Positions 7,635 through 14,124 of a stretch of 19,286 nucleotides of DNA are shown piece after piece; the first letter of the stretch is position 1, and every line of letters starts with the position of its first letter. This DNA is from JANNXY01 sp039795755 (lineage in GTDB: Bacteria > Patescibacteriota > Minisyncoccia > Phycocordibacterales > CAIZIN01). The stretch spans positions 1 through 19,286 of the forward strand of contig JBDKLF010000003.1 in assembly GCA_039795755.1 (NCBI GenBank). The letters run 5' to 3'. The position numbers and the translations under genes were made by a program. Under the pieces are notes generated by a model that searched no databases, was not told where the DNA came from, and saw only the letters and a program-made list of their open reading frames with translations.

Positions 7635-7706
7635 GCCCCCGTAGTTAAATGGATATAACAGTCCCGTCCTAAGGGGTAGTTGTAGGTTCGATTCCTGCCG
7701 AGGGCA
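7635..7706 (+). tRNA. tRNA-Arg (anticodon CCT)
   Basis: 72 nt folding as a cloverleaf. Acceptor GCCCCCG pairs with CGAGGGC with one C-A mismatch at the fifth pair. D-arm is GTTA/TAAC. Anticodon stem is GTCCC/GGGGT with two G-U pairs and loop GTCCTAA, giving anticodon CCT (reads AGG). T-arm is GTAGG-TTCGATT-CCTGC. The D-arm and T-loop closely resemble bacterial tRNA-Arg(CCU). The 3' end is A followed by CCT, so the full CCA is not encoded. It sits between the long terminator and an AGA/AGG-rich gene. A possible TGGTAGATT extended -10 ends 8 bases upstream. Confidence 0.88.
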
Positions 7707-7761
7707 CCTTTTAGTGAGAGAGACCGAGAGGCTTAGATTACCTTAAGGTCTGTATGTAAGT

Positions 7762-7767
7762 TATAAT
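7762..7767 (+). promoter_or_regulatory. -10 box for the kinase-like gene
   Basis: Perfect TATAAT, 10 bases before the ATG at 7778, predicting a leader of about 4 bases. The -35 is weak (TTACCT at 7738-7743 with an 18-base spacer). Confidence 0.5.
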
Positions 7768-7777
7768 CTCTGTATAT

Positions 7778-8587
7778 ATGCCAGAAGAAGCACCAAAAGA
7801 TTACTACCAAATCCGTCAGGAAAAAATTGAAGGAGATGAGATAGAAGGAAAAGTTCTGTCTTTTGACGACCTTGAACGGGGCAAATCGACTGATTTAAAA
7901 ATAAATAAAATCAATAGGATCTTAGGCAGTGGTAGCTATGCAAGCTGGGTGGCGGAGGTGAATGTCGAGCTGGCTAAGGATCAAAGTTCGGAGAAGAAAA
8001 CTCACAATATGGTCATGAAGAGATACCGGGAAGAAGGAACTGATGCCACCAGAAACCTTGAGAGGTCATACAGGAATCATCGTACACTTCAATCTAAAGG
8101 TATTCCGACATGGGATACATATAGAATCAACGAAGAGCATAAGCTTGCTCTTATGACGTTAGGTATAAAAGATAACGAAACGCTTCTTACTGCAACAGAT
8201 ATAGGAGAACACCCGAGCATCGAACTATTTAAGCAGAATCCACTGGAAGAAGTGGCAAATTTCGATGATTTTGTTGAACAAGTAAAATCTATCCTTATTA
8301 AGGCAAATGAAAATATTTTTCGTTTGAGAGTAGATATGTGGGGAGTAGTCTTCAAACCCATTGCTGATAATCCTGGTGCATACGAACTCAGGGCTATTGT
8401 TGCCGATTTAGATAGTCTTGATAGATCAGAAGAACCATTTTACCAAAGACACTATGGGGCAGATATCAAGCAAAGATGGGTACAAGAAAATCTCGATAAC
8501 CTTAGCGCTGCACTATTTGGAATATATCCTGGAAACAGAGAGGAGAAAAGATCATTTGCTGATTTGATTATCGAGAAAGTTAAGTAA
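7778..8587 (+). CDS. Degenerate protein-kinase-like protein
   Basis: A 269-aa cytoplasmic protein with the outline of a protein kinase fold. A glycine-rich loop GSGSYASWVAEV (residues 50-61) and a lysine in VMKRY (K81) are followed by a possible helix-C glutamate in NLERSYRNH (E95) and a hinge-like LALMTLGI. A catalytic-loop-like RLRVDMWGVVFKP carries D186. VADLD (209-213) sits where DFG would be. The usual Asn five residues after the catalytic Asp is Val, and HRD and DFG are not preserved. It may be an atypical kinase, an aminoglycoside-phosphotransferase relative or a pseudokinase. Arginine codons are unusual: 13 of 18 are AGA/AGG. The gene follows tRNA-Arg(CCT), which reads AGG. No functional partner is evident. 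Confidence 0.55.
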   Translation: MPEEAPKDYYQIRQEKIEGDEIEGKVLSFDDLERGKSTDLKINKINRILGSGSYASWVAEVNVELAKDQSSEKKTHNMVMKRYREEGTDATRNLERSYRNHRTLQSKGIPTWDTYRINEEHKLALMTLGIKDNETLLTATDIGEHPSIELFKQNPLEEVANFDDFVEQVKSILIKANENIFRLRVDMWGVVFKPIADNPGAYELRAIVADLDSLDRSEEPFYQRHYGADIKQRWVQENLDNLSAALFGIYPGNREEKRSFADLIIEKVK

Positions 8588-8590
8588 TTT

Positions 8591-8685
8591 GCCCCGACCG
8601 AGGTGCCTCAATTTGATTTTCAAAAAATCACTAAGCAACCCTTACCAGGTCTCACGTGGTATTATCCGAGACCTTGAGGGGGGGC
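8591..8685 (+). ncRNA. Possible structured RNA element (about 95 nt)
   Basis: The intergenic region after the kinase-like gene can fold into a branched structure. P1 is GCCCC 8591-8595 with GGGGC 8681-8685. P2 is CCTCAA 8606-8611 with TTGAGG 8674-8679. Hairpin a is TGATTTT 8614-8620 with AAAATCA 8624-8630, and hairpin b is AGGTCTC 8647-8653 with GAGACCT 8668-8674 (T8674 can be in only one stem). No known family is recognised. It is not followed by a clean U-tract, so it is not a simple terminator. It could be a 3'-UTR element, a leader or chance pairing. The plus strand is assumed from its neighbours. Confidence 0.3.
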
Positions 8686-8714
8686 ACAGTTTATTTTGTT
8701 TTGAATATATAATC

Positions 8715-8723
8715 TGCTATTCT
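8715..8723 (+). promoter_or_regulatory. Extended -10 for the YdjM-like gene
   Basis: TGCTATTCT (TGn plus TATTCT at 8718-8723) lies 14 bases before the ATG at 8738. An alternative is TTGAAT (8701-8706), a 17-base spacer and TATTAG (8724-8729). Confidence 0.45.
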
Positions 8724-8737
8724 TATTAGTACAAGAC

Positions 8738-9187
8738 ATGACGTTCCCGACACATTTATTAGCTGGGCTTATTATAGGAAAGATAACAGGTCAGTATACG
8801 GCGGCAATCGCTGGATCTTTGGTCATAGATATTGACCATCTTGTCTCATATTTTAAAAATGGAATATTGTTCAAGCCAAGGGCACTTTTAAAGGCGATGA
8901 AAAATGAACATGATCCATGGGACGATCAGAGAAATTTTCTTCACAGTGTGTTTGCTTGGGCCATTGTTACTATTATTTTTTGCTACATAAACATGCCACT
9001 AGGGAGTGTTTTTTCGGTAGCATATCTAGGACATTTAGTATTTGATGCACTTGATGGGGCAGTATTTTATCCGTTTTTCCCTTTGAGAAAATTTGTCCTT
9101 CGGGGTGGAATATCTTACCACTCAAGAGCAGAAGCTGTGTTTACAGGAATACTAGCGACTATGTTTTTGTATCTTTTTATTATGTAA
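8738..9187 (+). CDS. YdjM/DUF457-like membrane-bound metal-dependent hydrolase
   Basis: A 149-aa membrane protein with the histidine/aspartate pattern of the YdjM-type inner-membrane hydrolase family. PTHLLAG is at residues 4-10, DIDH at 31-34, a central HSVFAW around residue 70, and GHLVFDALDG near residue 98. Four hydrophobic segments are visible. The substrate is unknown for most of this family. Four of five arginine codons are AGA/AGG, matching the kinase-like gene before it and not the chromosome around it. Its stop overlaps the convergent aroE stop by 8 bases (9180-9187). Confidence 0.65.
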   Translation: MTFPTHLLAGLIIGKITGQYTAAIAGSLVIDIDHLVSYFKNGILFKPRALLKAMKNEHDPWDDQRNFLHSVFAWAIVTIIFCYINMPLGSVFSVAYLGHLVFDALDGAVFYPFFPLRKFVLRGGISYHSRAEAVFTGILATMFLYLFIM

Positions 9188-9968
9188 GTAGACTGTTTCT
9201 TAAGCTTTTCTGCATTATTATTAATGGTGCGACTTGGTCTGTAAATATTTCAAATTGTCGTACTGCTTGATGAAGGAGCATTTCTTTTGCATCAAGTGTT
9301 TGTATTCCAAGCTCTTTTGCAGTGTTGGTAAGTAATGTTTCTCCGTATGTGAGATCGAATACGACTGAAACACGTTTGAGCCATTCAGGAGAAACTATTA
9401 ATTGAGTATCTGAATGCAATCCTATAGAAGTTGCATTAATACAGATATCTACATGTGGCAAATCAGTATTGCTCACATAAGTAACTCCGAATTCCTTTGC
9501 AAGTATTTGAGCTTTTGCTTGTGTACGGTTGGTAATAAAGACATCATTTTTTATATCTTGTAATGCATACAGACAAGCACGCGCCACACCACCTGCGCCG
9601 TATATAAGAATTTTTTTGTTTCTAATATCAACACAATCATTCAGTACTTTTTTGAATCCATACCAGTCAGTATTTTCGCCTATAACTTTTCCGTCTCGTA
9701 TGTATAAAGTATTAACAGCACCAATCATCTGTGCTTGTGGAGTGAGCGTATCGAGAAATGGAATGACTGATTCTTTGTAAGGAACCGTAACACTGAATCC
9801 TGAGTACGTTCCTGTTCGCAGGTCATTGATAAGTCCCTCTAATTCAGACGCGTTAACATCTTTTTTATCATAAATAGCAGCTAGTCCTAGTGCTTTGAAA
9901 CCTGCTTCAAAAAGCCTAGGAGAGAGACTGTGATCAAGCGGATGTCCAATAACAGCGAAATGCTTCAT
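9180..9968 (-). CDS. aroE: Shikimate dehydrogenase
   Basis: A 262-aa NADPH-dependent enzyme that converts 3-dehydroshikimate to shikimate. All expected features are present: the substrate-binding SLSP (residues 14-17), catalytic Lys65 in TVPYKE, GAVNT (83-87) and catalytic Asp101 in GENTDWYGF. The nucleotide-binding GAGGVAR (124-130) and NRT (147-149) follow, then NATS (178-181) and the C-terminal HQAVRQFE. The enzyme therefore looks active. It lies 3 bases after the PheA-like gene on the same strand. A TAATAT hexamer overlapping the end of that gene is 7 bases before this ATG, so it may also have its own leaderless transcript. No other shikimate-pathway gene is in the window. Confidence 0.93.
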   Translation of the reverse strand: MKHFAVIGHPLDHSLSPRLFEAGFKALGLAAIYDKKDVNASELEGLINDLRTGTYSGFSVTVPYKESVIPFLDTLTPQAQMIGAVNTLYIRDGKVIGENTDWYGFKKVLNDCVDIRNKKILIYGAGGVARACLYALQDIKNDVFITNRTQAKAQILAKEFGVTYVSNTDLPHVDICINATSIGLHSDTQLIVSPEWLKRVSVVFDLTYGETLLTNTAKELGIQTLDAKEMLLHQAVRQFEIFTDQVAPLIIMQKSLRNSLLT

Positions 9969-9971
9969 GAT

Positions 9972-10844
9972 TTAAATATTACGTATTTCAAATGGACCAA
10001 AAAAAATATGATGTGCTACATGTTTTTTGAAATCAGTAAGTACATCATTGAATGAAGTAATTTGTACTGAAGCTACCTCAATTTCTATAGCAAAACGATA
10101 TTCATTTGTATCTGAATACATTGAATGAATTTGAATAAGATTAAGTTGTGCTTTCTGAAAGGGAAGCAGTGCTTGTACTAATGATCCCGGTTCGTGCATA
10201 AGGGTAAAAATAATAAGTGCACGATTGGCGGCTCCAATAGTTGCTTCTTGATTATTTTGTCCTAATAAAAAGAAAGTGGTGTATGCATCTTTGTCTTCGA
10301 ATGATTCATTTAATACAGCGAGGTGATAATACTCAGCTGCAGATACAGGTCCAATTGCTGCATAGTGAGAGCATGTCTCATCTTCTGCGACACATCGTGC
10401 TGCTTCACCGTTACTTGTTGAGGAATGTGACGGTAGGTTTAGTTTTTGTATATTTTTCTTGCATGCATCCAATGCTTTAGGGTGAGCAATAACTGCAGAA
10501 ACATCACTGATTGTGTGAGGTGACTTTGTCATGAGACAAAAATGTAATTTCATTTTGATGGCGCCAAGTATACGTAGAGGACAAGGGGTATGTGTCTCTG
10601 TGTAATCAAGGAGCTTTATAAATGATTCAAGTGCTTCTGCAACACGACCACCTGCAGCTGTTTCCATTGCAATTGCTCCATAGCCACCGTGCTGTATGAC
10701 AAGATCAATGATCTCTGAATTTGTAGTAGCAGGTATGCAGTTGCCATTGGTGATTGATGGTAGATGATACTCTTTTGCAAGTCTTTCGTACGCAATGGTT
10801 GAGAATGTTGTGCCGACTGGTCCGAGAAAAGTAATGCTTTTCAT
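9972..10844 (-). CDS. pheA: Divergent prephenate dehydratase-like protein with ACT domain
   Basis: 290 aa from the ATG at 10844. This start gives MKSITFLGPVGTTFS, the family's N-terminus; a longer upstream reading lacks support. The periplasmic-binding-like catalytic region spans about 1-196 and an ACT domain about 208-290 (HEPGSLVQALLPF, then LIQIHSMYS). Prephenate dehydratase makes phenylpyruvate. Several positions that are usually invariant differ: the ENS/ENT motif reads ETA (61-63), the SHPQ..QC motif reads AHPKALDAC (120-128), and TRF reads TTF (189-191). The threonine of TRF is kept. The ACT ESRP motif is also replaced (IHSM). The protein may use another substrate, or be regulatory. 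The neighbouring aroE is intact and probably cotranscribed. Confidence 0.75.
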   Translation of the reverse strand: MKSITFLGPVGTTFSTIAYERLAKEYHLPSITNGNCIPATTNSEIIDLVIQHGGYGAIAMETAAGGRVAEALESFIKLLDYTETHTPCPLRILGAIKMKLHFCLMTKSPHTISDVSAVIAHPKALDACKKNIQKLNLPSHSSTSNGEAARCVAEDETCSHYAAIGPVSAAEYYHLAVLNESFEDKDAYTTFFLLGQNNQEATIGAANRALIIFTLMHEPGSLVQALLPFQKAQLNLIQIHSMYSDTNEYRFAIEIEVASVQITSFNDVLTDFKKHVAHHIFFGPFEIRNI

Positions 10845-10850
10845 TGCAGG

Positions 10851-10859
10851 ATTATAGCA
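10851..10859 (-). promoter_or_regulatory. Extended -10 for the PheA-like gene
   Basis: Minus strand TGCTATAAT, a perfect extended -10, ends 6 bases before the ATG at 10844. Transcription should begin at or next to the A of the start codon, making this the clearest leaderless candidate in the window. A partial -35 (ATAACA) lies 17 bases upstream. Confidence 0.65.
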
Positions 10860-10873
10860 CGTGCCAACTTGAT

Positions 10874-10882
10874 TGTTATATA
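10874..10882 (+). promoter_or_regulatory. Extended -10 for the methyltransferase operon
   Basis: TGTTATATA (TGn plus TATATA at 10877-10882) lies 15 bases before the ATG at 10898, in the 53-base divergent region shared with the PheA-like gene. No Shine-Dalgarno is present in the leader. Confidence 0.45.
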
Positions 10883-10897
10883 GTATTCTTAACCTAC

Positions 10898-11800
10898 ATG
10901 GAAACATCAAAGATATTAGTACTTGAGCCCCAAAAAGATTATGAACTCATTGATTCTGGTGAAGGAGAGAAGCTTGAACGACTGGGTGATGTGGTGATGA
11001 TTCGACCTGACCCACAAGCGTTGTGGTTACGTGCGAGCCCAGAGCTCTGGAGTACTGCGGATGTTCATTATGTGCGAACGGGTGCAAAGACAGGTGAATG
11101 GAAGCGACTCAGTCAAAAGGCAAAGACACTTCCTGAATCATGGGAAATTGAATTTGGTGACTTACATTTCGAAGTGTATCTTTCTTCATTCAAGCATATT
11201 GGAATCTTTCCTGAGCATAAGCCGAATTGGGAATGGTTTAGAAAACAAATTGAGCATAATAAAGAAGACAGAAAGGAGGCAATCACTGTATTGAATCTAT
11301 TCGGTTATACCGGTGGAGCGAGCCTAGCATGCGCGCAGGCAGGTGCGCAGGTGACACACGTCGATAGTTCAAAGAGCTCAGTTACCAGTGCTAATCGCAA
11401 TGCTGAATTATCAGGTCTCAAAGATAAGCCAATTCGTTGGATTCTCGAAGATGCTTTCGCCTTTGTTCAGAAAGAATTACGAAGAGGTAAGACATATGAT
11501 GCTATTCTCATGGATCCACCATCATTCGGTCATGGAACCAAAGGTGAAGTATGGAAAATTGAAAAGCAGTTCACTGATCTTGTTTCTGATGCAATCAAAT
11601 TACTTTCTGATACACCTGTATTCTTTACTATCAATGGTTATGCAGCCGGATATTCACCGATTGCTTACGCGAATAACATTCATGTGCTTAAAGAACGATT
11701 TGGAGGTGAAATTGAATATGGGGAATTAACAATTCAGGAGTCACAGGCAAAGCGATTGCTTCCTGCAGGAATCTTTGCTCGATGGGGTAAAGTGCGCTAA
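10898..11800 (+). CDS. Class I SAM-dependent methyltransferase, RlmI/RlmK-like
   Basis: A 300-aa protein. The N-terminal half is a small domain leading to HIGIFPEHKPNWEW (residues about 105-118), typical of the RlmI/RlmK-type family that methylates 23S rRNA bases. The Rossmann-fold methyltransferase follows with motif I VLNLFGYTGGASLACAQAG (about 136-154), an acidic end of strand 2 (HVDSSKSS) and the catalytic motif DPPSFGHG (about 208-215). I chose the ATG at 10898 since the upstream extension begins with TTG and overlaps the promoter. RluA-type synthase follows after 10 bases, so the two probably modify rRNA or tRNA from one operon. The exact target base cannot be told from the sequence. 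Confidence 0.85.
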   Translation: METSKILVLEPQKDYELIDSGEGEKLERLGDVVMIRPDPQALWLRASPELWSTADVHYVRTGAKTGEWKRLSQKAKTLPESWEIEFGDLHFEVYLSSFKHIGIFPEHKPNWEWFRKQIEHNKEDRKEAITVLNLFGYTGGASLACAQAGAQVTHVDSSKSSVTSANRNAELSGLKDKPIRWILEDAFAFVQKELRRGKTYDAILMDPPSFGHGTKGEVWKIEKQFTDLVSDAIKLLSDTPVFFTINGYAAGYSPIAYANNIHVLKERFGGEIEYGELTIQESQAKRLLPAGIFARWGKVR

Positions 11801-11810
11801 TCTAGCTTGT

Positions 11811-12461
11811 ATGAAAGAACTCGACATTGTCTACGAAGATAATCACATAATTGCCATCAACAAAGTTCCTGGTATCGCTGTTCAAGCTGCAGAAAAGGGT
11901 GAAGTAGATCTCTTTGAAGCAGTGAAGCAACTTATTAAAGTCCGTGACAACAAACCAGGTAATGTATACCTCGCGATGATTCATCGTATCGATCGACCAG
12001 TCTCTGGAATTGTGCTCTTTGCAAAGACCAGTAAGGCAGCATCACGACTCTCAGAACAAATGCGTGATGGAGATATTGAAAAGGTCTATGAAGCAATTGT
12101 TCATGGTATTGTTCGTGAGAAGAAAGCAAAGCTTGTGAATTTCCTCTCCAAGTTGCAGCAGAATCGTGGGTACAAAGCAGTAGTGGTTCAGCGAGGTGGA
12201 GACAAAGCGGTACTTGAGTACAAAGTCGTTGACCAAAAGCTTGATGCAACCAAGCTCTCTATCGCTCTTGAGACAGGGAAATTCCATCAGATTCGTGCAC
12301 AACTCGCACATATTGGCCATCCAATCGTAGGAGACAGTCTCTATGGTTCAAAGGAGAAATTACCCGACAATGCAATCAAACTCCGAGCAGTACGTTGCTC
12401 ATTCAATCATGTTACCTCTGGTGAACGGGTGAAGCTTGAAATTCCTGGTTTTACTTGGTAG
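11811..12461 (+). CDS. RluA-family pseudouridine synthase
   Basis: A 216-aa single-domain enzyme that isomerises uridine to pseudouridine in rRNA or tRNA. The catalytic motif HRIDRPVSGIVLFAKT lies at residues about 60-75 with the essential Asp in RID. Later motifs include the KVYEAIVHG strand, GKFHQIRAQLAHIGHPIVGD (about 163-182) and LYG. It lacks an S4 domain, as in the short RluA/RluC-like or TruC-like forms. The start at 11811 gives MKELDIVYEDNHIIAINK, the usual N-terminus. TAATCT, which includes the upstream stop codon, lies 7 bases before it and could act as a -10. The next gene begins 1 base after the stop. Confidence 0.92.
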   Translation: MKELDIVYEDNHIIAINKVPGIAVQAAEKGEVDLFEAVKQLIKVRDNKPGNVYLAMIHRIDRPVSGIVLFAKTSKAASRLSEQMRDGDIEKVYEAIVHGIVREKKAKLVNFLSKLQQNRGYKAVVVQRGGDKAVLEYKVVDQKLDATKLSIALETGKFHQIRAQLAHIGHPIVGDSLYGSKEKLPDNAIKLRAVRCSFNHVTSGERVKLEIPGFTW

Positions 12462-12462
12462 A

Positions 12463-12774
12463 ATGCCCTTTATGCACAATGAAAGTGATGATAAGTTGAA
12501 TGAACAGCTCGAACGGCTTACTCGTATCGTTGAAGAAGACCATCGTCTTATCAAAGGTATGTACGCTCGTGCACGCTGGGCATCAGCATTTCGCATCGTA
12601 TATTGGGCAGTGATTGTATTGGCGGCTTTGGGAACATATGTGTATGTTCAACCATACATTGATTCGTTCAAGGAAGCATATCAATCAGTCAATCAGTTCA
12701 GAACAAGTGTAACAGGTCAAAGTGGATTCTTCGAGCAGTTTTTCAAGGCTGCAGCGACAAGTACACATAAGTAA
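12463..12774 (+). CDS. Small single-TM protein of unknown function
   Basis: 103 aa from the ATG at 12463 (100 aa if the ATG at 12472 is used). A charged helical N-terminus (NEQLERLTRIVEEDHRLIKG) is followed by a basic ARARW, then one TM helix (residues about 45-65), then YVQPYIDSFKEAYQSVN and a hydrophilic tail. From memory, proteins of this outline, with a basic RW before the helix and QPYID after it, recur as hypothetical genes in Parcubacteria; not checked. It starts 1 base after the RluA stop, probably by translational coupling, and ends 8 bases before tRNA-Phe. Function unknown. Confidence 0.75.
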   Translation: MPFMHNESDDKLNEQLERLTRIVEEDHRLIKGMYARARWASAFRIVYWAVIVLAALGTYVYVQPYIDSFKEAYQSVNQFRTSVTGQSGFFEQFFKAAATSTHK

Positions 12775-12782
12775 TTTTATTT

Positions 12783-12858
12783 GCCAAGATAGCTCAGTTG
12801 GTAGAGCATTCCCCTGAAGAGGGAAGGGTCCCCGGTTCGAGCCCGGGTCTTGGCACCA
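12783..12858 (+). tRNA. tRNA-Phe (anticodon GAA)
   Basis: 76 nt including an encoded CCA end. Acceptor GCCAAGA pairs perfectly with TCTTGGC. D-arm is GCTC/GAGC, anticodon stem TTCCC/GGGAA with loop CTGAAGA (anticodon GAA), variable loop GGGTC, T-arm CCCGG-TTCGAGC-CCGGG. No separate promoter is evident, so it is probably processed from the 3' end of the methyltransferase-RluA mRNA. Confidence 0.96.
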
Positions 12859-12860
12859 GA

Positions 12861-12885
12861 AAAAACCGCCTTATGGGCGGTTTTT
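12861..12885. terminator. Bidirectional intrinsic terminator
   Basis: AAAAACCGCC (12861-12870), loop TTATG, GGCGGTTTTT (12876-12885): a perfect 10-bp stem whose A and T ends make it work in both directions. It ends the operon with tRNA-Phe (+) and the convergent valS-prsW-hsp20 operon (-). Confidence 0.92.
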
Positions 12886-12888
12886 ACT

Positions 12889-13368
12889 TTAGTTAGATTT
12901 GATTTTAAGTTTGGTTTGTCGTTTACGATCGATCTTTGGAATCTTGATCATAAGGAGTCCATGACGTTCTATTGCCTCTGCTTCTTCTGGTTCAACTTCT
13001 ACCGGCAGTATCACTGATCGTGAGAATGATCCCCAGTAAAGTTCTTTTACATAGTAATCGTCATGAGCAATTTCTTTTTCATCTTCACGCTTACCTTTGA
13101 TTACCACCAGGTCACGAGAGATTTGTACATCAACGTCTTCTGGGCGCACACCTGCAATCATGGTCTTGAGAATGAGGTGAGTATTGGTCTGATAGACATC
13201 TACCGCAAGTTCACTCTCAACTTCTTCGTCTGCCCAGGTTGGTGTCTTTTCAGAGTGAACAACAGGAATATGAGCAACTTCGCTCTCGTCGTTATCAATA
13301 AGCTGTTCATCGTCATCGAGTCGAACAGCTCCAGTAAGTCTTTCAAAAAATGATCGTTTGCGTGCCAT
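12889..13368 (-). CDS. Hsp20 / alpha-crystallin small heat shock protein
   Basis: A 159-aa ATP-independent holdase chaperone. An acidic N-terminal arm of about 50 residues precedes the alpha-crystallin domain (about 53-150). This has DVYQTNTHLILKTMIAGV, then VQISRDLVVIKGKR, then GLLMIKIPK, which matches the GVLxIxxPK signature. The C-terminal LKIK resembles the I/L-x-I anchor that builds the oligomer. It starts 6 bases after prsW, so it is the last gene of valS-prsW-hsp20. TAAACT 8 bases before the ATG could be an own -10. Pairing with a membrane protease suggests a stress role, but this is inference. Confidence 0.92.
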   Translation of the reverse strand: MARKRSFFERLTGAVRLDDDEQLIDNDESEVAHIPVVHSEKTPTWADEEVESELAVDVYQTNTHLILKTMIAGVRPEDVDVQISRDLVVIKGKREDEKEIAHDDYYVKELYWGSFSRSVILPVEVEPEEAEAIERHGLLMIKIPKIDRKRQTKLKIKSN

Positions 13369-13374
13369 GGGTAT

Positions 13375-14112
13375 TTAGTTTAATTTGCGAATAAGTTTCA
13401 ATCTTTCGATAGCCAGAATGAGGGCAATTACAAGTACCCACATAACAGCAAAGACAGCAAAGATGTGGGATTCATATAACATTATAAAAATATTAAAGGC
13501 AGCATGCAATGCAATTGCTCCACAGGCAGCAAGTGTTGTGTAAAATATTTTGACATATCTGTTTTTATAAAACGTATATCCCATAGCGAGACCGATGATG
13601 CTTGAAGAAAGTACATGAAGCAATGTTGCTCCCATGAACCTCATGTGTGTTGCGGCAGCAACGTGCCCGAGATCACCAGAGAGGAGTGGCGACATAATGA
13701 ATAAAACGTTCTCAAGTGCTGCAAATCCCAATGCGGTTGCAATCATGTAGATGACTGGATCAACAGGCTCATCATCTTCTTTTTGAACAAGTTCACGCAT
13801 ACCAAAGGCGTATTTAAGCATTTCTTCGATTCCTGCCCAGATTATAAGAACAATGACTAATACCTCAGTCATGTTGTTGGAAATAATGTCAGTGATACTG
13901 TCGAATCCGATTGATCCAATTACCCATAATTCAAAGATGATTGCAAAGGGAACCGAGAGCATTCCATAACAAAACGCTTTGAGGAGTATGCGAAATGGCT
14001 CAGGATGAGTATCTTCACGCGTCCAGAATAACATCCATATAATTGATGGAAGAAATCCAATACCAATTCCAAGAAGAACGGTGTTAAGGAAAGAGTTGAG
14101 GCTTTCGAACAT
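13375..14112 (-). CDS. prsW: PrsW-type intramembrane metalloprotease
   Basis: A 245-aa protein with about seven TM helices. Conserved PrsW/CPBP-clan motifs are present in order: EEMLKYAF (the EExxK motif, near residue 95), GFAALENVLF (FxxxEN, near residue 133), HVLSSSIIG and ALHAAFN (the HxxxN motif, near residue 203). Family members cut membrane proteins, classically an anti-sigma factor in Bacillus; no anti-sigma factor is seen here. It begins 7 bases after the valS stop. TATAAT overlapping that stop codon lies 6 bases before the ATG, so the gene may also start a leaderless transcript of its own. Confidence 0.88.
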   Translation of the reverse strand: MFESLNSFLNTVLLGIGIGFLPSIIWMLFWTREDTHPEPFRILLKAFCYGMLSVPFAIIFELWVIGSIGFDSITDIISNNMTEVLVIVLIIWAGIEEMLKYAFGMRELVQKEDDEPVDPVIYMIATALGFAALENVLFIMSPLLSGDLGHVAAATHMRFMGATLLHVLSSSIIGLAMGYTFYKNRYVKIFYTTLAACGAIALHAAFNIFIMLYESHIFAVFAVMWVLVIALILAIERLKLIRKLN

Positions 14113-14113
14113 T

Positions 14114-14124
14114 ATTATATTATA
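14114..14124 (-). promoter_or_regulatory. Candidate internal -10 for prsW
   Basis: Minus strand TATAAT (14124-14119) contains the valS stop codon TAA and ends 6 bases before the prsW ATG at 14112. A second TATAAT (14119-14114) overlaps it. No good -35 was found. Confidence 0.4.

Noticed and set aside
7699..8608. attL/attR pair from integration at tRNA-Arg
   Set aside because: Only CCGAGG is shared between the tRNA 3' end and the sequence at 8598-8603; too short to claim a duplicated attachment core, and no integrase gene is present.
8591..8685. Degenerate tRNA or tRNA-like gene
   Set aside because: The ends pair and the size fits, but there is no TTCRANNC loop, no D-arm and no anticodon arm of proper size.
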